Origin: Ascarosepion bandense
Lineage: Eukaryota; Mollusca; Cephalopoda; Sepiida; Sepiidae
NCBI GenBank assembly: GCA_037127315.1
Contig: JBBBDQ010001275.1
Span: forward strand, 1,422,501-1,486,500
DNA length: 64,000 nt
Reading direction: 5' to 3'
Shown: positions 24,795 through 34,964 of the stretch, in pieces
Layout of the letters: every line of letters begins with the position of its first letter
How positions within the stretch are numbered: the stretch's first letter is position 1
Position numbers and translations under genes: made by a program
Notes under the pieces: generated by a model
What the model was told of the DNA's origin: nothing
The model's input: only the letters and a program-made list of their open reading frames with translations
Database searches by the model: none

Positions 24795-25105
24795 TGAACT
24801 GACAACCCTTTTTGTCAAATCACTGGACCCAAACAATGCTTTTATCCACTGTGCCAAAGAGTTGTGAGTTCAATACCTGGCTACCAAAACAAATACCTGG
24901 TGAACAAAAATGAAAACTCAGGGAGTCGAGTTAAATGGACATAACTAAAACATCTGGAGCTTCAAGGACTAGAACAATCTAACCCAGTGATAGAAATAAA
25001 GGGTTCAGTTCAACATTCAAGTTACCTGTAGAAGGTCTGAGCATGCAATAGCTGAAACATTGTGAGATATCAACAAATATGAGAACAATATTTCGCACAA
25101 TGAAA
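24795..25105 (+). mobile_element. tRNA-headed element with CTGAAGA-type tail (SINE-2), copy A
   Basis: The head contains a B-box-like gagttcaatacc at 24867; the middle has agttaaatggacataact. The tail reads ctgtagaaggtctgagcatgc...agctgaaacattgtgaga, a diverged version of the CTGAAGAAGG...GGCNGAAACATTGTG tail in copies B and C. Confidence 0.6.
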
Positions 25106-25148
25106 GTAATGTAAATAATTACAAAACCTCATCTAAAAAATATAGACA

Positions 25149-25185
<37 letters not shown>
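25149..25185. repeat. (ATT)n microsatellite
   Basis: About twelve tandem att units. Confidence 0.95.
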
Positions 25186-25187
<2 letters not shown>

Positions 25188-25444
25188 AGCAGTAGTAGTA
25201 TAAAAATGTGCTGAAAAGTTCTAACTCAGAAGTTCTTCAGCAAAGAATCTCACGTTTCATCAAATTTTGGAAAGTGGGTTGAACTGAGAACGTTTCTGCA
25301 CCACCTTGTATAAAACTGAATCTTTGAAGATGGAAAACAACAAGAAATATTTGGAAAAATAAAAAAACCTAATCAAATGTTAGTAAATATTTGTTTATGC
25401 ATTTGTCTATATTTCCAAGATGAGGTATTGTCATTATTTACATT

Positions 25445-25850
25445 ATTGCAGTTGTTGTCCTCATCTTTTTTGCCATATTCACAAAGTTTCAGCCGTTATA
25501 CACTCCAGCCAAAAGGACACATGACTCAGTAGAAAAAAGTGTTGTTTGGTTTCAGTAACTTGACACAAGTAATTGTTAGTTCAATACCAGTCTACAGCAG
25601 TTGTGAACAAAAAAAAACTTACAGAGTTGCATTACAAGGAGATAACCAAGACATCTGGAAGTAGCATAACTCACTGATCAAGAACGATCTACCCCAATGA
25701 TGAAATAAAGTAGTCAGTCCCAAAATTCCAATCATCTGAAGAAGGGCAAAGCTTACAACGGCTGAAACATTGTGAATATGGCAACAACAATGAGAACAAC
25801 AGTCCTCTTCTTTCTTACCATATTCACAATGTTTCAGCTGTAGTACTCCT
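25445..25850 (+). mobile_element. SINE-2, copy B, flanked by inverted copies of its own tail
   Basis: The tRNA-like head (gactcagtagaaaaaagtg as A-box region, tagttcaatacc as B-box region) runs into the tail ctgaagaagggcaaagctta...cggctgaaacattgtgaat. An inverted copy of the tail end lies upstream at 25465-25505 (gccatattcacaaagtttcagccg) and another immediately downstream at 25815-25840. The tail thus occurs three times, twice inverted. Confidence 0.65.
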
Positions 25851-26009
25851 TGTTGTTTTTGTAGTATGTAAGTTTACAATTTTCATATGTGCCAAAATGT
25901 ATATCCTCTGCCTTAAAAATTATTTTCAATGAATTTCTTTATACATGTGCATAAGCAAATATATATAAGTGAGCAAATAGTTTTAAATATATACATAAAT
26001 ATAGACACA

Positions 26010-26040
26010 AGCTTATATATATATATATATATATATATTT
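26010..26040. repeat. (AT)n microsatellite
   Basis: Dinucleotide run directly abutting the Helitron terminus. Confidence 0.95.
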
Positions 26041-26041
26041 A

Positions 26042-26534
26042 CTAGCAATATAGCCTGGTGTTGCTCGGGTGTAATGAAAGCTTTAAAACTAATCCATGGT
26101 CCTGGAGCTCAGACTCTTTGGACATTGGCATGAAAGACTAAAAAGCAATAGTTGTTTCCAGTTAAAGCGAAACCGTAGACTGAAAGAAAAATGAATGGAT
26201 GTTAGTCAAATTTTGATTTCCTGGTATTGATATAAAATTTTCTGCACTATTGTAAGAATTGCAACCTTGAAATTTCTGAATATCGTTTCTTATGTCTTTG
26301 TCTATGAATGTATCAAATTTGATTAAAATCGGACCACTCCTATAACCCAATTTTTTCGATTATCGATATTTATCAGGGGTACCTCGACACAAAACCTAGC
26401 TAAGAACACTCACAGATGCTTATAGTACAACTGTGTAAATTTTCAAGAAAATCAGTTGAGCCGTTTCGGAGTCTATAGGTAATGGATACACACACACACA
26501 CACAGACAAAGTTCCATTTATAAATAAGTTTAGA
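26042..26534 (-). mobile_element. Non-autonomous Helitron (Hel-1), short form
   Basis: Minus strand begins TCTAAACTTATTTATAAATG and ends with a GC-rich hairpin followed by CTAG, with A to the left and T to the right, as Helitrons insert between A and T. The copy lacks the internal second-head segment present at 30919-31646, so it is about 490 bp. No Rep/helicase coding is present. Confidence 0.82.
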
Positions 26535-26580
26535 TTATAAATTATATTTTAGAACATGTACATAATCATTCTATATATAT

Positions 26581-26640
26581 CCGCTACAAAGGTAAGATTG
26601 TTTGACATTGAAACTTCAATGTCTCATCAGGCGGTGTGTA
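26581..26640 (-). ncRNA. Hammerhead ribozyme-like motif (Penelope-type), G12 missing
   Basis: In minus orientation: stem I strand CCGC, core CTGATGA, stem II GACATTG/CAATGTC with loop aagttt, then AAA where GAAA is expected, stem III ACAA/TTGT with an 8-nt loop, then A and the second stem I strand GCGG. The order and lengths fit a type I hammerhead with very short stem III. Such ribozymes are described from Penelope-like elements. Loss of the core G makes self-cleavage of this copy unlikely. Confidence 0.6.
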
Positions 26641-26642
26641 AA

Positions 26643-26644
<2 letters not shown>

Positions 26645-26675
<31 letters not shown>
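26645..26675. repeat. (AT)n microsatellite
   Basis: Dinucleotide run between the hammerhead-like motif and the inverted repeat. Confidence 0.95.
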
Positions 26676-26679
<4 letters not shown>

Positions 26680-26688
26680 TACACTTTA

Positions 26689-27058
26689 TAAACATATACT
26701 GTTAAATATAAGTGACAATGAATGTCTATTATGTTTAATCATGAGCCATTCTAAACATTTATTTTGGCTTTAATTTCAGATGAAAATAAAGACAAAAATT
26801 CTCCAACATTTGGATAATTTTTTATTAAGTTGGATCTAAGCTTTCGGCTCAGATGAGCCATCTTCAGAGAGGTTATTAAGACGCTAACACAATAACATCC
26901 ACCATCAGCAACGATTTTATTTGTGTTGACATAAAACTTCACTAGAGTTTTTGTCTTTATTTTCAACTGAAATTAAAGCCAAAATACGACGTTTAGAACT
27001 ACACATGATTAAACATAACAGACATTTATTGTCTCTTATATTTTACAGTATATGTTTA
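26689..27058. mobile_element. Inverted-repeat element, about 115-bp arms, with CTGAAGA..GAAA centre
   Basis: The left arm 26689-26805 and right arm 26946-27058 are reverse complements (aacatatactgt, atgtttaatcatg and attttggctttaatttcag pair with their partners). The 140-bp centre holds, on minus, CTGAAGAT, GGCTC-atct-GAGCC and GAAAG at 26841-26867. It resembles two Penelope-type ends fused head to head, or a MITE; no protein is encoded. Confidence 0.7.
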
Positions 27059-27059
27059 G

Positions 27060-27470
27060 AAAATTATTTGCTGCCTCGATACACTATATATAGTAAGAAA
27101 GTGAAAGAACACGTAGATTTAAATCCACTGTTCAAGCATTTACTTATATAAAGAATGCTCAATACAGAGTAGAGCTTTATATTGTAATAGTTTTACAATG
27201 GTTTATAAAATCAGAGTATCACTACACAAAAATGTTCATGTTTTGAAGCAGAACTGCTTTTCTTTGGATAAGAAGGTAAAAATAAGCCAAACGAACATAA
27301 ATTTAATGTCTTATGGTTTATAAAGACACTTTTCCTACTTGTTTCATTTCTATTAAACATCTTCAAAGATTTATTTAGAAGATATGAACTTAAAGTTAAA
27401 AAATAAAATAGACAGCACACTGGAATGTTAACTGAGGCTTGATTGAATAGGTCAGATAGTGTAATCTACA
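27060..27470. other. Unassigned spacer
   Basis: No feature supported. Confidence 0.35.
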
Positions 27471-28126
27471 TCTAAACTTATTTATAAATGGAACTTTGTC
27501 TGTGTATGTGTGTATCGGTTACCTATAGACTCCGAAATGGCTGAACTGATTTTCTTGAAAATTTACAGTTATACTATAAGGGATAAATATCGAAAATCGA
27601 TAATTGAAAAAATCAGGTTATAGGAAGGAGTGGTCCAATTTTAATCAAATTTGGTACACTCATAGACAAAGAAATAAGAAATGATATTCAGAAGTTTCAA
27701 GGTTGCAGTTCTTACAATAGTGCAGAAAATCAATAATAGATATGTATAAAAGGCAAGAAATTTGTGTGTGTGTCTGTTTATCTGCCTGTATATCTGCATT
27801 TTTTTCAGCCCTTTTATTTTAGGTTTTTGCTTCAGGTTTGGCTCTAAGTAGGTATATTTGTAGTTCTTAGTCTCAGCCATGATACCATTTACTCAGAAGG
27901 ACTTATTTAGCCTTCAAAATTCAGTTTATGACGAAAAAAATTTATTTGATATCGATACCAGGAAATCAAAATTTGACTTACATCCATTCATTTTTCTTTC
28001 AGTCTACGGTTTTGCTTTAACTGGAAACAACTATTGCTTTTTAGTCTTTCGTGGCAACATCCAAAGAGTCTGAGCTCCAAGGACCATGGATTAGTTTTAA
28101 ACTTTCATTACACCCAAGCAATGCTA

Positions 28127-28127
<1 letters not shown>
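27471..28127 (+). mobile_element. Hel-1 Helitron, 3' hairpin damaged
   Basis: Starts TCTAAACTTATTTATAAATG and ends CTAG at 28124-28127 before T. Most of the 3' hairpin is deleted (cacccaagcaatgctagt), and a segment after the first 110 bp is also missing. It contains the second internal head (aaaaggcaagaaatttgtgt, about 27748) followed by the common 3' half. Confidence 0.8.

Positions 28128-28128
<1 letters not shown>

Positions 28129-28195
<67 letters not shown>
28129..28195. repeat. (AT)n(GT)n microsatellite
   Basis: Compound dinucleotide run immediately 3' of the Helitron end. Confidence 0.95.
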
Positions 28196-28198
<3 letters not shown>

Positions 28199-28325
28199 AT
28201 AGCTTAGGGAGTAGGCATTCCAACTGACACCTAATTGGTTGAGTTTTGATCCTGGCTAGAAGCAAGTGGATGTCTAGCCACACTGATGAGCTGAGATACA
28301 GTGAAACAGGATTGTATATGGATGA

Positions 28326-28328
<3 letters not shown>

Positions 28329-28380
<52 letters not shown>
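28329..28380. repeat. (AT)n microsatellite
   Basis: About 25 AT units. Confidence 0.95.
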
Positions 28381-28629
28381 CAGGAGATAACTTTCTTTCC
28401 AGAAAATGAATTTAAAAAAAAATCTTTCTCCAGCCTTAGGCATAAGACAATTCCACCCAATAATAGTGTCTCCAGAAACCATTCAAAATCTGTACCAAGT
28501 GATTTTACTGACTTTTTAAAGTCAAGTCTGATGTTTCCATATCACATAGAAAGCCTATCGGTCATTTGTATATCAGCATGTCAGCAAATTAATAGATTTC
28601 TGTGCCTCGATGCAATTAGTAAGATAGCA

Positions 28630-28658
28630 AAAAATAAATAAATAAATAAATAAAAAGA
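28630..28658. repeat. (AAAT)n microsatellite
   Basis: About seven aaat units. Confidence 0.85.
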
Positions 28659-28857
28659 ATGTTCACCTGGCTTATTGGAAAGGATGCAGTTTAAAAATGT
28701 AAGACTTCTTGGTTCTATTAACGTTGTTAACACTTGAGGATATTAAACTTACATCTTCCAAACCATAAAAGTATCTCTTTGTCAATAAATCTTACATAAT
28801 GTTCACTAGTAAACATTCACCTCCAATACCTCTCTGTCTCTGTCCAAGTCTAACTAA

Positions 28858-29700
28858 GTATCTCTCTCTCTCCCTCTCTCTCTCACTTTTTCTGTTCAGT
28901 TTGCTATGTATGACCCTGTCTGTCTTTGTGGTTCACTCTCCAGCTGTCTAAGTCTCTCTATGAATGTCTTTCTGCCCTATGCTCACTATGAACATCTCTC
29001 TGTCATAGTCTCACTCTATTTGACTCCATCTCTCTCTCTCTCTCTGTCAGTCTCATTCTATATGCCTTCCTCTCTCTCTCCCTCTCATTTTATATGCCTC
29101 CCTCTCTCTCTCTCTCTCTGTGTTGGTCTCATTCTATATGCCTTTTCCTCCTCTCTCTGTCAGTCTCATTCTATATGCCTCCCTCTCTCTCTTTCTGTGT
29201 TGGTCTCATTCTATATGCCTTTCCCTCCTCTCTGTGTCAGTCTCATTCTATATGACTCCCTCTCTCTCTCCCTCTGTGTCAGTCTTATTCTATATGCCTT
29301 CCCTTCCCTTCTCTCTCTGTCAGTCTCATTCTATATACCTCCCTCTCTGTATCAGTCTCATTTTATATGCCTCCCTCCCTCTCTCTCTCTGTGTCAGTCT
29401 CATTCTACATGACCCCCATTCTCTGTGTCGGTCTCATTCTATATGCCTCCCTCTTTCTATCTCTCTGTGTCAGTCTTATTTTATATGTCTCCCTTTCTCC
29501 CTCTCTCTGTGTCAATTCCATTCTATATGCCTCCCTCTCTCTGTCAGTCTCATTCTATATGCTTCCTTCTCTCAATGTTAGTCATTTTATATACCACCCT
29601 CTCTTTATGTCAGTCTCATTCTATATGCCTTTCTCTCTCTGTCTTAGTCTCTTTATATATGTGTATTAGTATATTTATGTTTATCTCCTCCCTCTCTTAG
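28858..29700. repeat. Pyrimidine-rich variable minisatellite
   Basis: Irregular repetition of (g)tcagtctcattctatatgc followed by ctccctctctctctctgt, with unit length varying because the (CT)n part expands and contracts. Long open frames on the plus strand (about 28906-29700, all three frames) are artefacts of the repeat: the same Ser/Leu/Tyr-rich peptide is read out of phase in each frame. Confidence 0.9.
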
Positions 29701-30450
29701 TCTTCATACATCTAACAACTTTTTCTTTCATATTTACCAGTCTATCCTAATAAAATAATAATCTCACCATTGATAGAATAGAGAGACTATCAACTGAGAG
29801 TGTTGTGTTGTGCCACTTTATTGAAAACCAATGAGCTTCCATCTTCAGATACCTCCAAACTGATTCTTTCTCTGTTTAAAAGCCCACAGGAGAAAATTAT
29901 GGGCAGATTTTCATAGAATTTGCCCAAAGACATATTAAAAATTATTGATTTTTCACTTGTTCTATATTAATATATATATTAAAAATCTGCCACACATGAA
30001 TGCACTTTTCTGATGGGCTCAACTGGAGCTTCTTCATGAACAATTAGTTCAGGAAATGCACTTCTTAGGCTCCTCCAAGTTATGTAATGGATTACATTTT
30101 TGGTTAGAGACATTTATACTTTTGGATTTCCTATCAGCCTAATTGAAAGACTCCAAAATTGCAAAGTGGCAAAAACATTGCCTCTCTGTATTAAAGAAAA
30201 TGATGCAAAATGAATGAATTGTGCTAAGTCAATTCATTTGAAGAAAGGATTAAAAACAAAGCCAAATAAATTCACAACCTTCAAAAACACGAGTGATTCA
30301 AACCACTCATCCAAAAATGCAATGCTGATGAATTTTCTACCTATATTAAATATTTTATTTTCTATTGAACCTTTTCTCTATCTCTCTCTTTAATTATACA
30401 TATATAATATGAAAAGGGGAATAAAGATGGCAGTTTTGTCTGCGATTGAG
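29701..30450. other. Unassigned spacer
   Basis: No feature supported. Confidence 0.35.
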
Positions 30451-30455
30451 TTTAT

Positions 30456-30501
<46 letters not shown>

Positions 30502-30502
30502 T
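30456..30502. repeat. (TA)n(CA)n microsatellite
   Basis: Compound dinucleotide run abutting the MITE. Confidence 0.95.
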
Positions 30503-30512
30503 ACATACACAC

Positions 30513-30895
30513 TACCAGCCATAATTGTAAGACCACTACAGTGCTTAAAAAAAAAAAAACAATGTTTTTCATACTATTTTTTAGTATTTATTGCTAAGTG
30601 AATAATAATTGTAAATAAAAATAAAATGGTTCTTTTGTTAATATGGCACAATAGCATGTGCATTAAATGAATTTATAAATATTTAATAATTATTGATATT
30701 GCAGTTTCACCAATGAAAGAATTAAAAAAATTTAGGGTGATTTGGCTGAGTTCATCTTTGCTTCCTTGCCTTGTAAAATTTTGCAAAGTAATAACAAAAG
30801 AACCATTCTATTTTTATTTGGCAATAAATACTAAAAATAGTATGAAATACATATTTAAAAAAAAAACTGAGGTGGCCTAATAATTATGGCCGGGA
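30513..30895. mobile_element. Tc1/mariner-type MITE with about 110-bp inverted repeats
   Basis: The left arm (about 30513-30645) and right arm (about 30780-30895) are reverse complements, including cagccataattgtaagacca, catactattttt-agtatttattg and aaaatggttcttttgtta. The roughly 140-bp interior encodes nothing. A GGCCATAATTATTAGGCCAC-like end is of the kind found on Tc1-like elements, which is a family inference. Confidence 0.75.
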
Positions 30896-30918
30896 AATAT
30901 ATATAACTCAAGATTATA

Positions 30919-31646
30919 TCTAAACTTATTTATAAATGGAACTTTGTCTCTGTGTTTGTGCGTGCGTGTGTATGTGTGTCCATTACCTATAGACCCCAAA
31001 ACAGCTGAACCGATTTTCCTGAAAATCTGCACCCAGTTGTACTTTAAGCGTCTGCAAGTGTTCTTAGCTAGGTTTTGTGTCAAGGTACACCCAATAAATA
31101 TTGAAAATCGAAAAAATTGGGTTAAAGAAGGAGTGGTCCAATTTTAATCTAATTTGATACACTCATAGACAAAAACATAAGAAACGATATTCAGAAGTTT
31201 CAAGGTTGCAGTTCTTACAGTAGTGCAGAAAATCAATAATATATATATACATAAAAGGCAAGATGTTTGTGTATGTGTCTGTTTATCTGCCTGTATATCT
31301 GTATTATTTTCAGTCCTTTTAATTTAGTTTTTGCTTCAGGTTTGGCTCTAAATAGGTATAATTGTAGTTCTTAGTCTCAGCCATGATACCATTTACTCAG
31401 AGGACTTATTTAGCCTTCAAAATTCAGTTTACGACGAAAAAAAAAACTTATTTGATATCGATAGCAGGAAATCAAAATTTGACTTACATCCATTCAGTTT
31501 TCTTTCAGTCTACGGTTTCGCTTTAACTGGAAACAACTATTGCTTTTTAGTCTTTCGTGGCAACATCCAAAGAGTCTGAGCTCCAGGACCATGGATTAGT
31601 TTTAAAGCTCTCATTACACCCGAGCAACGTCGGGCTATACTGCTAG
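30919..31646 (+). mobile_element. Hel-1 Helitron, complete copy
   Basis: Starts TCTAAACTTATTTATAAATG after A and ends with a near-palindromic CCCGAGCAACGTCGGG hairpin, 9 nt, then CTAG before T. Those are the three structural hallmarks of Helitrons. It is 728 bp long and non-coding, so it depends on an autonomous partner for its RepHel protein. An internal second 5'-like segment (aaaaggcaagatgtttgtgt, about 31254) precedes the shared 3' half. Confidence 0.9.
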
Positions 31647-31664
31647 TATGCATATAAAATAACT

Positions 31665-31675
31665 CTAGAATTATG

Positions 31676-31730
<55 letters not shown>

Positions 31731-31980
31731 AGATTATATATATATATATATATATAGATGTATAACACAAGATTACATACCTATATATATATATATATAT
31801 AACTCAAGATTATGTACACATCTAAATCGGCTCAGGATTATGTACAGGCACATCACGGCTCAAGATTATGTACAGGCACAGCTCGGCTCAGGGTTATGTA
31901 CAGATATATATATAACTCAAGATTATTGATATATATATATATATAGATATAGATATATAACTTAACTCAAGATATATATT

Positions 31981-32028
<48 letters not shown>

Positions 32029-32035
32029 GATAGAT
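31665..32035. repeat. (AT)n tracts enclosing a 28-bp tandem repeat
   Basis: Several long AT runs. Between them, 31803-31910 holds four 28-bp units starting at 31803, 31831, 31859 and 31887 with ctcaagattatgtacaggca. Confidence 0.88.
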
Positions 32036-32149
32036 AAAATTACAGGTGAAGAGGACTCAAGGTTTTTTTTACATTAAGTGCTCTGGCATTTATTTTATTA
32101 CAAACAATGCTCCATATAATGAGTGTTATAGAGCTTAATATAATTATAT

Positions 32150-33080
32150 AGTTATATAAAAATACACGAACCATACAAAAAACCAAATACCAATCCTTTA
32201 TGCATCCACCCAAAGTCTAAACACTCTCCTATCATCAAGCATATACCCTCATCAATAGAATACAGAATTAGTAGAAATTCAGCTAATGAGAAAGTATTTT
32301 ATAAGCATAACAATTTTTATAATACTGCATTAAAAAATAGTGGATACAAAAACCCAAATATTAAATATGTAAACTAGAAAAATAACCCTCGAAGAAAAAA
32401 TAGAAATAGGAAAATCATCTGGTACACACCCACTTTTAACCAGATGACTAGGAGTAAATTGGGGAAAAAATTCTTTGCGTTCATTAAGAAACACTTTCTG
32501 AAAAAAAAAAATCCACTATGTAAGATCTTTAATAAAAACGCTATTAAATTAAGTTACAGCTGTATGAACAATCTCGAAAAAAATTATAAAAATCCACAAT
32601 AATATTTTTTAAAAATTTAACAAAATCAGTAAAAACAATCAGACAAAAGAAAATAACAATTTAGACAAGAAAAAATGTAATTGTAAAAACCCCATAGACT
32701 GTCCGCTAGAATACACGTGCTTAATGGAATCAGTAATCTATCAATGTGAAATATCCTCAAAGGGAAACCCAAATAATATAAAAATTTATATAGGGAGTAC
32801 TAAAAACAAACACTCTAAATAACAAATACAAAAATAGAAAATCCCTATCGAAATATCATTGGTACCTAAAGGAAACAAAAAAAGCACCCACAATAAAGTG
32901 GAAAATTCTCAAAGAAGCTAAAACATGTAAGTCCTTAAATGAACCATGTTCATTATGTTTATACGAAAAACTATTTATTATTAAATCCCTTAAGAATAAA
33001 ACTTTATTAAATAAACGCAACGAAATAAATGTCATATGTAGACATTGTAAATTATTCACATTAGAAAATGGATAAAATCT
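32150..33080 (+). pseudogene. Penelope-like element remnant (RT C-terminal part plus GIY-YIG)
   Basis: Read across frames: KSKHSPIIKHIPSSIEYRIS with RNSANEKVFY...LKNSGYKNP, then KIIWYTPTF and KKFFAFIKKHF, then SYSCMNNL, a Cys-containing linker CNCKNPIDCPL-YTCLMES, then IYIGST, and finally KWKILKEAKTCKSLNEPCS LCLYEKLFI...LLNKRNE. This is the known order from the reverse-transcriptase thumb to the GIY-YIG nuclease with its CCHH-type linker. Stops and frameshifts make it inactive. A hammerhead-like motif lies downstream on the same strand. Confidence 0.78.
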
Positions 33081-33423
33081 AAATAAAATAACATGCATAT
33101 AACCAACAAATGCTTAAGGAAAATAATTACTGACAAACTATATAAAAATAAATTGGAGCATAAAATTATTTTTTTTAAATTAATCTTTCTTTTTATAAAA
33201 AACTTTACAACAAATAAATAGATAGACCAAAAAATTATATTTTAGTTTAAAAAATCTTTCGTTTTTAAAAAAAACTTTACAACAAATAAATAGATTAAAA
33301 ATGATAAGTAAGTTAAAAAATATAGAATTGGTGCTGAATGAGAATATCACATCAAAAGTAATAAAATTGAAGGGAAAGAAGGGAAAATGATAAGATCAGG
33401 TTAAAGGCAGGTTAACATGACCA

Positions 33424-33490
33424 TTAAGAAGGAAAAAGAAACAAGGAAAGGATAAGATGAGGGGGGAAGGGAAAAGGAAAAAAGAGAAAA
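33424..33490. repeat. Purine-rich low-complexity tract
   Basis: Irregular gaagga/aagggaaa runs. Confidence 0.6.
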
Positions 33491-33619
33491 AGTTGGTTAG
33501 TATGTATTCTTTGGGGCCAAATCACAAAATGAATCTGATTAGCCACAAGAAACACCCACATACATGCACAGCAAACCAAAGGGTTTTTGTCATTTAAATG
33601 TAAATCATCTGCACAACTA

Positions 33620-33692
33620 ACATCAACATTGCCTGATGATGAGAATCTATGTTGAAATATAGAAATTTCCGTGTCACAATGTACAATTGATA
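33620..33692 (+). ncRNA. Weak hammerhead-like motif 3' of the Penelope-like remnant
   Basis: ACATTG-C-CTGATGA, then a TCTAT/ATAGA-type hairpin, GAAA and GTC, then ACAATGT, whose 5' side pairs with the first strand as a 6-bp stem I. Core words occur in the right order, but stem II and stem III are poor. The location downstream of a Penelope-like ORF in the same sense is what makes it plausible. Confidence 0.35.
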
Positions 33693-33711
33693 CATAACTA
33701 TACAACTGAAG

Positions 33712-33712
<1 letters not shown>

Positions 33713-33748
<36 letters not shown>
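33713..33748. repeat. (AT)n microsatellite
   Basis: Pure dinucleotide run. Confidence 0.95.
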
Positions 33749-33753
<5 letters not shown>

Positions 33754-33888
33754 ATTATGTACATGTTCTAAAACATAATTTATAATAAATATTCACTGCT
33801 CTATACATCATATATCGAGCACTGTTTTAAATTAATGTTTTGGGAAAAAAAAAAGTTTTCTTTTTTTCTCTCCTCATTCTATACTCAC

Positions 33889-33928
33889 TTATATATATAT
33901 ATATATATATATAAAACTTAACAGAAGT

Positions 33929-33964
<36 letters not shown>

Positions 33965-34005
33965 ACTTAACTCAAGATTATATACATACATACACACACA
34001 CACAG
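33889..34005. repeat. (TA)n, (GA)n and (CA)n microsatellite cluster
   Basis: Successive runs at 33889-33913, 33930-33963 and 33985-34003. Confidence 0.9.
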
Positions 34006-34329
34006 AATAATTTATATATATTACATATCCACACATTATGTAATTACTTCTACATTAAAAAAAAGCTATAGAAAAAGCATTAAAGAGAAATCAAACACCT
34101 GTACAATGAAAATAAAAAGAAAACCAACTAATCACAAACAAAACCAATCCCACAAAATATCAAATCACACTAAGCTCCCTATAAATAAGAAAAAAAGTGG
34201 TGGGTCTCAAAACAGCAATAAAAGCAGCACTGATGAATGAGGGATCATAACAGCGTCCTCACAAAACATTAAAGTCAGCATGAACCTGCTCAGCTAAAGT
34301 AACAAATCCTTTCACTAAAACTATCAATG

Positions 34330-34960
34330 TTCTTTTTTCCACCTGATATTCACCTGCTTCTTCATATGCTTCCACTTGCCCCTATCCCTTGTCACTCTTA
34401 ACATTTCTCCTCTTGGTATCTCTCCCAATCAGTGTTCTGCTATCCACTTGCTCAAGCATATTGCTGCTTTTTTTGTCTCTTTTTCCCCCCTCTATCCATC
34501 CCATGAGTATTAGATTCTCTAAGCCCTCTTTCCTCATTACTTGTCCTAGAAACCTGATGGTAGGTATAAATTTTCTTTTTGTTCGCATCCTCTCCAAAAC
34601 GTCATTGCTCACACATTCAGTCTGTGGTATCCTGAGTATCACGTTTCTGTTGCTTTGAGTCTTTCCTTCCTCCTTTATAAGATTGTCTAGCATTCACTGC
34701 CACATAGGAAGACAGATATCACATATCAATCCAGTAATCTTTTCTTCATTTCCAGTGAAATATTCCTGTCTCTCAATATTCTACTCACATGCCAATATAC
34801 AATCGAATCTCAGTGTCCCACTTTCTATCCTCTGTTAAAACGTTTCCCAGATATTTAAATTTCTGTACCATACTTGATTACAGTATCGCTGACTTGTAGC
34901 TGGCATTTTGAGCTCCTCTTTTTTCTGATGACCATGCATTCAGTTTTATATATAACATAT
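34330..34960 (-). pseudogene. RTE-like LINE-A 3' fragment
   Basis: Minus strand reads NLIKEEGKTQSNRNVILRIP, CVSNDVLERMRTKRKFIPTI, FLGQVMRKEGLENLILMGWI and GKRDKKS. This parallels the C-terminus of LINE-A at 45830-46060 and 55740-56020 (VSNDEVL-RM-TKRKLI...FLGHVMRKEGLENLILTG). The frame stays open for about 100 residues. The region toward 34960 keeps shifted upstream parts. Reverse-transcriptase core is absent. Confidence 0.75.
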
Positions 34961-34964
34961 ATAT

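Noticed and set aside
28906..29669. Several overlapping plus-strand frames of 91-168 residues
   Set aside because: They are the same CT-rich minisatellite read in three frames; composition is Ser/Leu/Tyr from (tctctatatg)-type units and no domain or start context supports a gene.
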